From Kiritimatiellia bacterium (GTDB taxonomy: Bacteria > Verrucomicrobiota > Kiritimatiellia > UBA8416 > JADHWI01), in NCBI GenBank assembly GCA_016783565.1, contig JADHWI010000016.1, positions 1 through 48,256 on the forward strand: 48,256 nucleotides of DNA, written 5' to 3'. Under the pieces are notes generated by a model. The model was not told where the DNA came from. It was given only the letters and a program-made list of their open reading frames with translations, and did no database searches. This document shows, piece after piece, positions 22,865 to 31,193 of this stretch. A program made the position numbers and the translations under genes. Position 1 is the first letter of the stretch. Each line of letters starts with the position of its first letter.

Positions 22865-24252
22865 AGCGCACAGCAAGGATAGCCATCCACGAAGGCAATG
22901 TTGCCATGATGACCGCTTGTGAGGAACATCGCGATCCTGATGAGGAGCCCCCCCCACCGGCAATGGTTGCCGGGGTGGTTTGCACCCCGTCTTATCCGTC
23001 GTGCAGTGCAGATGAAGCGTTCTCGAATGCCGGAGCGGCCGAAGCGTGGAGCGACTGGCACTGGCAGATTCAAAATCGCATTCGGTCGACTGCTGCACTC
23101 AAACAACGGTTTCCCGCCTTGCAGGTGTCTGGCGGCATGGCCGCCGCGAAACGCCGTTTCCCGCTCGCGATCACACCGTATTACGCCTCGCTTATCCGCG
23201 CTCTCGACGTCTCAGATCCTGTATTCGCGATGAGCATTCCCGATGAGAGGGAGCCATGCGATCCCCCTTTTCTGAGAGACGACCCCTTGGCCGAAGATAG
23301 GGACATGCCGGTGCCCGGGTTGATTCACCGCTACGGGGACCGGGCACTCCTATTTGCGACGAGCATGTGCTCGGCCTACTGTCGGCACTGCACGCGGAAA
23401 CGCGTGGCAGGCCAGAGAGAGGTCGTCGTCACAAGGCAGCATCTTGCCCGGGCCATAGAGTATCTATCCCTACACCCGGAGATTCACGATGTGATCATCT
23501 CAGGCGGCGACCCGTTCACTATGGCGACCTCGGCTCTGGAACGCGTTCTCAAAGCTGTGCGATCGGTGCGGTCGGTCGAGATCATTCGGATCGGCACACG
23601 GACACCGGTCGTACTGCCGATGCGCATCACGAACGAACTCGTTCAAATGCTGCGTCGGTATCACCCAGTCTACATCAACGTTCACTTCAACCATCCGGTG
23701 GAACTGACGCCGGAAGCCGAAGCCGCGTGTGAACGACTGGCCGATGCGGGAATTCCCCTGGGGAACCAGACGGTGCTTCTGCGCGGCGTGAACGACAACG
23801 CGCCCTTGCTTGCCGATCTCTTTCGAAAGCTGGTGCGTGTTCGTGTCCGCCCCTACTACCTCTTCCAGTGCGATCTTGTGCGCGGCGTGGAACACTTCCG
23901 CACGCCGTTGTCGAAGGGTATCGAGATCATGGAGTACTTGCGTGGACGTCTGAGCGGATTGGCCATACCGACGTTCGTCGTGGATGCCCCGTATGGCGGC
24001 GGCAAGATCCCTCTTCTGCCGAACTACGTGGTTTCGAGAAGCCCAACCCATACGGTGCTGCGCAATTTTTCCGGCGATCTTGTCAGCTACCCGGAGCCGC
24101 AGTCAGAGCTCTCGGTCTATAATGAAGCTCCCGCAGCCCTGCCTGACGGAAGCATCTGGAGTCTTGCGTGCGGACACCAGTCTCACATCAACCAGCGCTC
24201 GTGTATCCTCCAGGACATGCATTCTACGCCAGGACCAGCCTCTGGTAATTAG
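22861..24252 (+). CDS. Lysine 2,3-aminomutase (KamA/AblA family radical SAM)
   Basis: Radical SAM and PLP enzyme that moves the alpha-amino group of L-lysine to the beta carbon. The 463-aa protein has the iron-sulfur cysteines C170, C174 and C177 (CSAYCRHC). The PLP lysine is in DAPYGGGKIPLLPNY (K382). The two aspartates that bind the lysine epsilon-amino group in the clostridial enzyme are both present (D338 in QCDLVRGVEHF, D375 in VVDAP). Glutamate 2,3-aminomutases replace these, so lysine is the likely substrate. The first about 60 residues are longer and more divergent than usual. It is followed by two ATP-grasp genes, so beta-lysine probably enters an amide or peptide product. Confidence 0.9.
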   Translation: MKRTARIAIHEGNVAMMTACEEHRDPDEEPPPPAMVAGVVCTPSYPSCSADEAFSNAGAAEAWSDWHWQIQNRIRSTAALKQRFPALQVSGGMAAAKRRFPLAITPYYASLIRALDVSDPVFAMSIPDEREPCDPPFLRDDPLAEDRDMPVPGLIHRYGDRALLFATSMCSAYCRHCTRKRVAGQREVVVTRQHLARAIEYLSLHPEIHDVIISGGDPFTMATSALERVLKAVRSVRSVEIIRIGTRTPVVLPMRITNELVQMLRRYHPVYINVHFNHPVELTPEAEAACERLADAGIPLGNQTVLLRGVNDNAPLLADLFRKLVRVRVRPYYLFQCDLVRGVEHFRTPLSKGIEIMEYLRGRLSGLAIPTFVVDAPYGGGKIPLLPNYVVSRSPTHTVLRNFSGDLVSYPEPQSELSVYNEAPAALPDGSIWSLACGHQSHINQRSCILQDMHSTPGPASGN

Positions 24253-24263
24253 GGAAGACATTC

Positions 24264-25277
24264 ATGAGAATCGGACTTGTCTACGACCTTCGAACTGAAT
24301 ATCTGGCGGCAGGTTATTCTGAAGACGCTGTCGCGGAGTTCGACTCGGAACAGACGATCGATGCCCTTGTCGAAGCGATACAGGCCTGTGGGCATGCGGT
24401 CGACCGCATCGGACACGGACAGAATCTGGCCCGTTACCTCGTGGCGGGCGACCGATGGGACCTCGTGTTTTCAATTGCCGAGGGTCTCGAGGGCCGCAGC
24501 CGCGAAGCGCAGGTGCCTGCTCTGCTGGAGATGTATGGGGTGCCCTATGCATTTTCCGATCCCCTGGTGTGTGCGGCGACACTTGACAAGGCTGTCGCGA
24601 AGCGTCTTGTCATGTCCTACGGACTGCCGACCCCCAAGTTTGTCCTGGTACAGACGCCCGACGATCTGGACGACGTTCGTCTTACGTATCCCCTCTTCGT
24701 CAAACCCGTCGCAGAGGGCACCGGAAAAGGCATCGATGCGCGGTCACGCGTCGACTCATCCGCAGAGCTCCGCACGGCAGCCCTTTCCATTCTCAATCGA
24801 CTTCACCAGCCTGTCCTGGTTGAGGAGTACCTGCCGGGGCGAGAATTCACCACCGGCATCCTTGGCACAGGCCGTGCAGCGCGAGTTCTGGGCACCATAG
24901 AAATCATCATTCTGGCAAGCGCATCGGCAGCGGACTACACGTTCGATGTCAAGGAGCAGTGCGAATCCTGTGTTTCCTACGAGGCGCTCCAGCCGGGAAC
25001 ATTGCGAGACGACATTGAAGCTCTCGCCCTGAATGCCTACCGTGCTCTCGAGTGCCGTGATGCCGGGCGGGTGGATATTCGCCTGGACTGCGGCGACCGC
25101 CCCGCCTTTATGGAAGTCAACCCTTTGCCGGGACTGCACCCCACACACTCCGATCTGCCCATGATCGCTACGCAGCAAGGCATGCCGTATGAAGCCCTGA
25201 TCGGCGCGATCATTCACAGCGCCGAGGCCCGCATTCCCTACGTTAATGCTGTCCCTTGCCCGGAGCCGACATCGTGA
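24264..25277 (+). CDS. D-Ala-D-Ala-ligase-like ATP-grasp ligase
   Basis: A 337-aa ATP-grasp carboxylate-amine ligase resembling Ddl. The N-terminal lobe begins MRIGLVYDLRTEYLAAG. The ATP-binding core includes TYPLFVKPVAEGTGKGID and LVEEYLPGREFTTGILG, and the metal-binding C-terminus is RVDIRLDCGDRPAFMEVNPLPGLHPTHSDLP. The Ddl-specific active-site pattern is only partly kept, and cell-wall neighbours are absent, so a dedicated role with the flanking lysine aminomutase and the ATP-grasp/GNAT fusion is more likely than D-Ala-D-Ala synthesis. It lies 11 bp after kamA, and its TGA overlaps the next ATG by one base. Confidence 0.85.
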   Translation: MRIGLVYDLRTEYLAAGYSEDAVAEFDSEQTIDALVEAIQACGHAVDRIGHGQNLARYLVAGDRWDLVFSIAEGLEGRSREAQVPALLEMYGVPYAFSDPLVCAATLDKAVAKRLVMSYGLPTPKFVLVQTPDDLDDVRLTYPLFVKPVAEGTGKGIDARSRVDSSAELRTAALSILNRLHQPVLVEEYLPGREFTTGILGTGRAARVLGTIEIIILASASAADYTFDVKEQCESCVSYEALQPGTLRDDIEALALNAYRALECRDAGRVDIRLDCGDRPAFMEVNPLPGLHPTHSDLPMIATQQGMPYEALIGAIIHSAEARIPYVNAVPCPEPTS

Positions 25278-26788
25278 TGAGCCGCGCCGTACTGGTTCTG
25301 TTTAACGAGCCGCTCGGACGCCCCGGTGGCGTAGAATCGGACGCCGGGATTCTGCGCGAGGTCGATGCGGTCTGCAATGCCTTCAAGAAGCTGGGACTGC
25401 CGTACCGTCGCATCGGGGTTCGAACACTGCAGGACGTGGGAAGCGCCTTACAGCATGCGCCCGAGCGCCGTGTCGTCAATCTGGTGGAGAGCCTGGGAGG
25501 ATCGGCGACTGAAGCCTGTCTCGTCCCCGCCGTATGTGCATCGCTGGGCAAGACCTGGACGGGCAGCGGCACGGCCTGTCAGCTCCTGGCTTTGGACAAG
25601 TGGTTGTCCAAATGTGCCCTGAAAGCTGCCGGTGTCCCGGTTCCTGAAGCGGTCTTGATTCCTCCCGGCGCCGCGGCAACGCGCGGCGCCCCATCCCCCC
25701 CCCTCATTGTCAAGCCGCTCTGCGCCGACGCGAGCGAAGGCATCGATGCCACCTCGGTCATCCGCACTGGCGACCCGAAGGCGCTGCAAGCCAAGGTGGA
25801 GCAGATTCACGCGGACTTTGGCCAACAGGCCCTCGTGGAAGCCTATGTCGAAGGACGCGAATTCAACGTTTCCATCCTGGAACGTGACGGACAGCCCATC
25901 GTGTTGCCGCTGGCCGAAATTGATTTCAGCACCTTCGGCTCCGACCGCCCCCGCATTGTGGACTACCGGGCCAAATGGATTGAGGATTCCTTCGAATTCA
26001 CCAACACGCCCAGACGCATTCCCGCGGATATTGACGAGGCCTCAGCGGAATGCATCCGTGCCGCTGCGCTCAGCGCATGGAACGCGCTCGGTTGCCGCCA
26101 CTATGCCCGCATCGACATGCGTGTGAATGCACACGGAAATCCCTTTGTCATTGAGGTCAACCCCAATCCCGACATCTCACCGGATGCTGGTTTTACCGCT
26201 GCCCTGCACGCCGCAGGAATTGAGTTCGAAGACTTCGTCAAGTCGCTGATCATTGGGTCAGGATGCGCGATAGAGAATGGGCCGCCATCCCCGCCGTGCC
26301 GGATCGGCAGACGGCGGATTGCGGTTCGTAGGAGCCTCCCAGAAGACGCGCAGCCGATCCAGGCCTTTCTTCAAGACATAGGCATATTCGAGTTGTACGA
26401 GTTGGATGTCGCCCGCGAGGTGCTGGAAGAGGCCCTTGATGAGAACGAGGGCGGGCACTACCAATCGTATACGGCTGCCATCGGCCGTGCCGTGGCCGGA
26501 TGGGCCTGTGTCGGACCAACCCCTTGCACCGAAGGCACGTTTGATCTGTACTGGCTCGCCGTAAGCCCTGATTACAGTCGACGCGGTGCCGCCGCCGCCC
26601 TCCTGGCGGAAGTCGAAAGGCGTATTCGAGATGCAAAAGGCCGGTTGATCGTCGTGGAGACATCCTCCCGCCCCAACTACAAACCTGCACGCCGCTTCTA
26701 TGAACGAAAGAATTATCACCTGGCTGCCACGGTGGCTGATTTCTATAGACGCGGGGACGACAAGTTGATCTATTTGAAGACGCTATAG
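25277..26788 (+). CDS. ATP-grasp ligase fused to a GNAT acetyltransferase
   Basis: A 503-aa two-domain enzyme. Residues 1 to about 330 are a second Ddl-like ATP-grasp module with PPLIVKPLCADASEGID, ALVEAYVEGREFNVSIL, ARIDMRVNAHGNPFVIEVNPNPDIS and SPDAGF. Residues about 345-503 are a GNAT domain with LYWLAVSPDYSRRGAAAALLAEVE, the acetyl-CoA loop R-R-G-A, and the C-terminal substrate strand RRFYERKNYHLAA. I chose ATG 25277, one base into the previous stop; the upstream TTG would not add family sequence. The combination suggests ligation of two amino acids (one possibly beta-lysine) and N-acetylation of the product, by analogy with the GNAT/ATP-grasp fusion that makes N-acetylglutaminylglutamine. 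Confidence 0.88.
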   Translation: MSRAVLVLFNEPLGRPGGVESDAGILREVDAVCNAFKKLGLPYRRIGVRTLQDVGSALQHAPERRVVNLVESLGGSATEACLVPAVCASLGKTWTGSGTACQLLALDKWLSKCALKAAGVPVPEAVLIPPGAAATRGAPSPPLIVKPLCADASEGIDATSVIRTGDPKALQAKVEQIHADFGQQALVEAYVEGREFNVSILERDGQPIVLPLAEIDFSTFGSDRPRIVDYRAKWIEDSFEFTNTPRRIPADIDEASAECIRAAALSAWNALGCRHYARIDMRVNAHGNPFVIEVNPNPDISPDAGFTAALHAAGIEFEDFVKSLIIGSGCAIENGPPSPPCRIGRRRIAVRRSLPEDAQPIQAFLQDIGIFELYELDVAREVLEEALDENEGGHYQSYTAAIGRAVAGWACVGPTPCTEGTFDLYWLAVSPDYSRRGAAAALLAEVERRIRDAKGRLIVVETSSRPNYKPARRFYERKNYHLAATVADFYRRGDDKLIYLKTL

Positions 26789-26959
26789 CGACTGAGATGA
26801 GTTTGTGGCGAGGTAGTGTTTATGGCACAACAAACGACAACAGACCGATTGTCAGGAAGATTCGCCTTCGGCGGGGAGGGGGCACGCCTTGGACACTGAC
26901 GATAACGGTCACCGCGGCCGGTGGCGCCGCCGTGGTGGTTCTGAAGCATGTGTTAAACA

Positions 26960-27315
26960 ATGGAGGTGCATGATACGGTCCCCTACCCCGACATCCTGGC
27001 TATCTACGACTTCAAGCAGCGCCTCGATGCCCTGCTCAGGAAGAAAACCTGTACGGCCAGAACATGTCGCAGAAAACTCATCCCGCAGCTCCTCGACTTC
27101 ATTGAGCAGCTCAAGAACTGCGGATTGGAGCATATGGAGACACTCGGCAGGACCCTGGGGCTTGGGCGGAGGAGGTGGCAGCTATGTGGCGGTTCACCAA
27201 GAACAACGGTATTACCGAAGGTTTCCATAACAAGATGGAAATGATATCAAGGAGAGCCTTCGGCTTCAGGAATTTTGGGAATTACAGGTTAAGAGTCAGA
27301 ATCATGTGTAGCTAG
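26960..27315 (+). pseudogene. Remnant of ISL3-family transposase (frameshifted)
   Basis: The C-terminal end of an IS204/IS1001/IS1096-type (ISL3) transposase in two frames. From 26960 the frame reads IYDFKQRLDALLRKK ... IEQLKNCGLEHMETLGRTL. Near 27155-27175 it must shift frame to continue as MWRFTKNNGITEGFHNKM and SRRAFGFRNFGNYRLRV before TAG at 27315. The catalytic Glu within NGITEGFHNK is present, but the N-terminal two thirds are gone and no terminal inverted repeats were found. It lies at the right edge of the stress region and implies past transposition there. Confidence 0.75.
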
Positions 27316-27320
27316 GAAAA

Positions 27321-27580
27321 TCGGGGTTGCCCCCGTTAATGGTGTTGCCCCGGCTCCATTACGAGTGGCATGCCAAGCCGTAGTCTCGCAGCGCGGATGC
27401 AAAAGTCCGCCTTCGCATTTCTCGCAAGCTCGAAATGATCTCCAGGAGACCCAGAAGATCGGAGTTGCCCCCGTTAATGGTATTGACCCGGCTCCATTAC
27501 GAGTGGCATGCCAAGCCGTAGCCTCGCAGCGCGGATGCAAAAGTCCGCCTTCGCATTTCTCGCAAGCTCGGAATGACTAC
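27321..27580. repeat. Tandem direct repeat, two copies with 138-bp period
   Basis: Two nearly identical units, starting at 27321 and 27459, share CCCGTTAATGGT, CGGCTCCATTACGAGTGG, CATGCCAAGCCGTAG and CTTCGCATTTCTCGCAAGCT blocks with a few substitutions. A reading frame runs through both copies, but it is probably spurious. Several blocks contain short dyads. The function is unknown; a dispersed intergenic repeat family is likely. Confidence 0.75.
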
Positions 27581-27622
27581 GGCGTGACAGCCTCCGCTCT
27601 CCGCTGCGCTGCGAGCGAAGGC

Positions 27623-27699
27623 TGGTGGGCGATGAGAGACTCGAACTCCCGACATCCACGGTGTAAACGTGGCGCTCTAGCCAACTGAGCTAATCGCCC
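27623..27699 (-). tRNA. tRNA-Val (anticodon UAC)
   Basis: The minus strand folds as a full cloverleaf: acceptor GGGCGAT paired with ATCGCCC, D arm GCTC...GAGC, anticodon stem CCACG/CGTGG with loop TTTACAC (anticodon TAC), T arm GGGAG-TTCGAGT-CTCTC. The 3' CCA is encoded. It is transcribed away from purN and sits beside the repeat and transposase remnant, a common place for island boundaries. Confidence 0.96.
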
Positions 27700-27722
27700 C
27701 CTTTGCCAAAAAAGGTCCACGT

Positions 27723-27750
27723 AGAGTATAGAAAATCAAAATCATGTCAA
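27723..27750 (-). promoter_or_regulatory. Likely sigma-70-type promoter of tRNA-Val
   Basis: On the minus strand a TTGACA box (27745-27750) is followed after 16 bases by TACTCT (27723-27728). A TATACT overlaps at shorter spacing. The predicted start is about 17 nt upstream of the mature tRNA 5' end. Confidence 0.5.
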
Positions 27751-27754
27751 GCGC

Positions 27755-27784
27755 TTGCTGTCAATAGCGTCTCTCTGCTATGCT
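27755..27784 (+). promoter_or_regulatory. Possible sigma-70-type promoter of purN
   Basis: TTGCTG at 27755-27760 and TATGCT at 27779-27784 are 18 bases apart, about 40 bases before the purN start codon. The match is moderate and the call rests on position. Confidence 0.35.
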
Positions 27785-27821
27785 AGACAAATAAATTTTT
27801 AGTCTGCATCAGGAGGTTACT

Positions 27822-28457
27822 GTGTCAACGCTATCAACACCCCGCCTTAAAATTGCGGTACTGGGCTCGGGTTCCGGGTCAAATTGTCAATCTATTATTG
27901 ATGCCATTCGTGACGGTCAACTCCATGCAGAGATCGTCTGCATCATCAGCGACGTCGAGGACGCCTTCATTCTGGAACGCGCAAGACAACACGATCTACC
28001 TGCACAATACGTCAGCGCAGCCCCTTTTAAAACAAAGTTGGATGCAGACGCAGAACAGGCCTATATAAAGATTATGCAAGATGCCGGTGCCGAGGTCATT
28101 GTGCTGGCCGGGTTTATGCGCATCATCAAAAAAGGCCTTCTCCAGGCATTCGACGGCCGCATCCTCAATATCCATCCCTCCCTGCTCCCGTCTTTCCCCG
28201 GTCTACACGCGTGGAAACAGGCACTCAATTACGGGGTTAAAGTCACCGGATGCACTGTGCATTTTGTTGACGAAGGGACCGATACTGGCCCAATTATCAT
28301 TCAGCGAAGCGTCCCAGTATTGGATGACGATACAGCAGAATCCCTCCACGCAAGAATTCAAGTTCAGGAACATCTGGCATATACTGAAGCACTTCGCTAC
28401 ATGGTCGACAAGTGCCTTCACAAAGAAGGACGACGCGTCACGGTGTGTACACCATGA
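27822..28457 (+). CDS. purN: Phosphoribosylglycinamide formyltransferase PurN
   Basis: Transfers formyl from 10-formyltetrahydrofolate to GAR, the third step of purine synthesis. The 211-aa protein has the nucleotide loop VLGSGSGSN, AGFMRII, the catalytic Asn-His in LNIHPSLLPSFPG, and VTGCTVHFVDEGTDTGPII with the catalytic His and Asp. The start is GTG (AGGAGG lies seven bases upstream). It is a single gene separated from purM, which lies 18 kb away. Confidence 0.95.
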   Translation: MSTLSTPRLKIAVLGSGSGSNCQSIIDAIRDGQLHAEIVCIISDVEDAFILERARQHDLPAQYVSAAPFKTKLDADAEQAYIKIMQDAGAEVIVLAGFMRIIKKGLLQAFDGRILNIHPSLLPSFPGLHAWKQALNYGVKVTGCTVHFVDEGTDTGPIIIQRSVPVLDDDTAESLHARIQVQEHLAYTEALRYMVDKCLHKEGRRVTVCTP

Positions 28458-28606
28458 TCGATCTCGCCTGCACACCAAGCATGCCAAAAAACAAAAAAAG
28501 TTCAAACGAAGGGTGGACGTAAGCCGTCACTTTGTCTAGAATCCCGCGTTTTCGTGTCGATTTAGCTCAATTTTGAGCAGTGTAGTTAATGAGAACTGAA
28601 TAGAAG

Positions 28607-29494
28607 ATGGAAAACATAGGCATGGCAAAACTGATTCTGGGCCTACCAAAGGGAAGCCTCCAAGAAGCAACGTTTCAAATCATGAAAAAGGCCGGATACA
28701 ATATTCGGTCAGGCTCGCGCTCTTACCTTCCGACCGTGGACGACCCCACGCTTGATCTGCGCCTTATCCGAGCACAAGAGATCAGCCATTATGTTGAGCT
28801 GGGCATGCTAGATGCAGGCATGACCGGGCACGACTGGATTGTTGAGAATGGTTCTGATGTCGTTGAAGTGACGGAACTCATTTATGCAAAACAGGGAATG
28901 CGTCCCGTACGCTGGGTCGTCGCTGTGCCAAATGACTCACCCATCAAATCAGTTAAAGACCTGCAGGGCAAGCGGATAGCCACAGAAGCCGTTGGGCTGA
29001 CCAAACGCTACCTGGCGGATAACGGCGTTGAAGCTGAAGTCGAATTCTCCTGGGGCGCAACCGAAGTAAAGGCCCCGGATCTTGTGGATGCGATCGTAGA
29101 TCTGACAGAAACAGGATCCTCCCTTCGAGCTAACAATCTGCGCATCGTAGAAACCGTACTCGAATCCACAACGCGACTTATCGCCAATAAAGTGGCTTGG
29201 GAAGACGCAGGCAAGCGCACAAAAATCGAAGAACTCGCACTTCTACTCACCGGCGCTCTTGCTGCTGAAGGCAAAGTTCTGCTAAAAATGAACGTGCCGG
29301 CAGACGCAGTAGAGCAGGTAACCGATATATTACCATCGCTGCATGCCCCCACTGTCAATGCCTTGCGCTCCGATGGTTGGGTAGCAATTGAGACCGTCGT
29401 AAAAGAGTCCATTGTACGCGAGATTATTCCAGCATTGAAGAAAACAGGCGCAGAGGGCATCATTGAGCTGCCACTGAACAAAATAATTCCATAA
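28607..29494 (+). CDS. hisG: ATP phosphoribosyltransferase HisG (long form)
   Basis: Catalyses the first step of histidine synthesis from ATP and PRPP. The 295-aa protein is the long form. The catalytic domain has [40 protein letters not shown] and the PRPP loop [14 protein letters not shown]. The C-terminal ACT-like regulatory domain ([19 protein letters not shown]) binds histidine for feedback in this class, and no HisZ is needed. ATG 28622 ([11 protein letters not shown]) is an equally good start. Other his genes are not in the window. Confidence 0.95.
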   Translation: MENIGMAKLILGLPKGSLQEATFQIMKKAGYNIRSGSRSYLPTVDDPTLDLRLIRAQEISHYVELGMLDAGMTGHDWIVENGSDVVEVTELIYAKQGMRPVRWVVAVPNDSPIKSVKDLQGKRIATEAVGLTKRYLADNGVEAEVEFSWGATEVKAPDLVDAIVDLTETGSSLRANNLRIVETVLESTTRLIANKVAWEDAGKRTKIEELALLLTGALAAEGKVLLKMNVPADAVEQVTDILPSLHAPTVNALRSDGWVAIETVVKESIVREIIPALKKTGAEGIIELPLNKIIP

Positions 29495-29558
29495 GAAAGA
29501 AACAACACGCGCCGAACAGTCGGCGACTAAGCATTATCATAAACACAGGAGCAAACAC

Positions 29559-29648
29559 GTGGGATCAATCAAGAAACAACGTCGAAAAAAAATGACCAAG
29601 CACAAATACCGCAAGCGCATCAAGTCGAACCGACACAAGAATAAATAA
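29559..29648 (+). CDS. AURKAIP1/COX24-domain microprotein
   Basis: A 29-aa extremely basic peptide. It starts with GTG after AGGAG, reads GSIKKQRRKKMTKHKYRKR in its first part and ends in NRHKNK. It matches the short bacterial AURKAIP1/COX24-domain family (MGSVIKKRRKRMRKHKYRKR type), relatives of the mitochondrial ribosomal protein mS38 and of small ribosome-associated peptides. It is therefore probably a ribosomal-subunit component. It is far below normal gene-finding length. It lies between hisG and the TPR lipoprotein gene. Confidence 0.88.
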   Translation: MGSIKKQRRKKMTKHKYRKRIKSNRHKNK

Positions 29649-29693
29649 CGCGCTTGTAGTTCAGAACGTTGGACCCCGAAGGAGGCCCCGGCG

Positions 29694-31175
29694 ATGCGTT
29701 CGCTGTTTATAGGGCTGCTGGTCCTCCTCTCCGGTTGCAGCTTGTTGCGCAAACCGACCGGAACTCAAGACCTTCAGCTGAGTGAATCCGAGCAGATTTT
29801 TGCCTCAGCCTTGGGGCAATACGCTCGGGCACTCGTTGCCGAAGGTGAGGAAGGCCGTTCTTCTGACGTCGTTTTCGACGCGCTTGAGCGCGCAACCGAA
29901 CTCGACCCCGGTCGCGCACGTTTGCACCGCAAACTGGCAAACACCGCATTGCGCCGGCGCGATAACAAAACCGCTATCGAGGCGCTGGATCAATTGCGCC
30001 TCTATCACCCAGAGTCTGCCCAGGCGCATTTTGAACTGGCAGCGCTGCACCAGGTGCTGGGCCACTTGGACCAGGCCGCCGAACTGTATTACCAGAGTTC
30101 ACAACTTGCCCCCATCCGGACTCACGCATACTGGCAACACGCACAAATCCGACTCTCACAGAATCGCGATGCCGAGGCCATGCAGATTCTTGCTGAAGGC
30201 TTCGAAAAGGCAGGCTCACCCGAGGCGCTTGCCACTCAACTGACCGTCCTCGCCACTCACTGGACGCGTGAGAAAAACTTTGAAAGGGCCATCACATTCT
30301 TCTCATTCCTGGCAGAGCATTATAAGCGCGGGAGCAGCGATTTTCTACAGGTTGTGGCTCAAATTCAAGAGCAACAGGGAGATACTGAAGCGGCTCTCAA
30401 AACACTGAAAAGCGCATTGCAAATCGATCCAGCTCACAGTTCATCCTTCAGTCGTCTTGCTGCGCTTCAATTACGACAAACGCCCGCTGTCGGCATAAAC
30501 ACACTCAAGGAGGGATTGGAAGCGTTCCCGAAGAACGTCGAAATGCTGCTGATGCTGGCATATGCCAATCTTAACATGGGCAACTACCAGGATGCGGCCG
30601 ACACATTTGAAAGTATTCGCGGCCTTGTTGCCGAGATTAAGCAGACATCGCTTACGCCTGATTTCTACATTCTTTACGCCTCTGCATGCGAAGAACTCAA
30701 CCGTCATGACGATATGGAAAACCTGCTCCTGGAGTGCATCAAACTATACCCCGAGGAAGTGGAATCGCTAAACTATCTTGCCTATACCTGGGCATTACAG
30801 GCCCGACGACTGGATGAAGCCCTCGACCTGGTCAACCGGGCACTGAAGAAAGACCCCGACAATGGAGCCTATATCGATACACGGGGATGGGTATATTTTC
30901 AGCAGCGTCAGTATAATAAAGCTCTTGAGGATTTGTTGCGTGCCAACACGCTCGTTAAGGGAGATCCAACCATTCTCGATCATATTGGCGACACATACCA
31001 GTCACTGGGTAATTCTAGCGAAGCCATTAAGTATTGGCTCCAAAGCCTAACCAAGGCGCCAGGCAATGCAGCCATTGAACAGAAGCTACGGGAAAGCGGG
31101 ATACCCGCAGAGCAGATTCCTCAAAAGATTGAGGATCATAGTGACGACAATGCTCACACAAAGCCACAGCAGTGA
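29694..31175 (+). CDS. TPR-repeat lipoprotein
   Basis: A 493-aa lipoprotein with signal MRSLFIGLLVLLSGC and lipobox LLSGC. The remainder is a series of about eight to ten tetratricopeptide repeats, for example EALDLVNRALKKDPDNGAYIDTRGWVYFQQRQYNKALEDL near the C-terminus. Such proteins act as periplasmic or outer-membrane scaffolds in secretion or cell-envelope assembly. No partner is identified by context. The gene lies 46 bp after the microprotein and 19 bp before the glycosyltransferase gene. Confidence 0.88.
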   Translation: MRSLFIGLLVLLSGCSLLRKPTGTQDLQLSESEQIFASALGQYARALVAEGEEGRSSDVVFDALERATELDPGRARLHRKLANTALRRRDNKTAIEALDQLRLYHPESAQAHFELAALHQVLGHLDQAAELYYQSSQLAPIRTHAYWQHAQIRLSQNRDAEAMQILAEGFEKAGSPEALATQLTVLATHWTREKNFERAITFFSFLAEHYKRGSSDFLQVVAQIQEQQGDTEAALKTLKSALQIDPAHSSSFSRLAALQLRQTPAVGINTLKEGLEAFPKNVEMLLMLAYANLNMGNYQDAADTFESIRGLVAEIKQTSLTPDFYILYASACEELNRHDDMENLLLECIKLYPEEVESLNYLAYTWALQARRLDEALDLVNRALKKDPDNGAYIDTRGWVYFQQRQYNKALEDLLRANTLVKGDPTILDHIGDTYQSLGNSSEAIKYWLQSLTKAPGNAAIEQKLRESGIPAEQIPQKIEDHSDDNAHTKPQQ

Positions 31176-31193
31176 CGGATCAGGAGTGATGTA

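Noticed and set aside
26822-26899. 25-codon ORF after the ATP-grasp/GNAT gene (starts MAQQTTTDRLSG)
   Set aside because: Short, weak ribosome-binding site and no recognisable homologue; could be real, but evidence is insufficient.
27321-27580. CRISPR array
   Set aside because: Only two long units of 138 bp with no short repeat/spacer pattern and no cas genes.
27365-27688. 107-aa ORF through the tandem repeat and tRNA
   Set aside because: It reads through both repeat copies and antisense to tRNA-Val; a typical spurious frame.
29510-29525. Hairpin CGCCGA-ACAG-TCGGCG after hisG as terminator
   Set aside because: No T-run follows; it may be a small stem but is not a convincing terminator.
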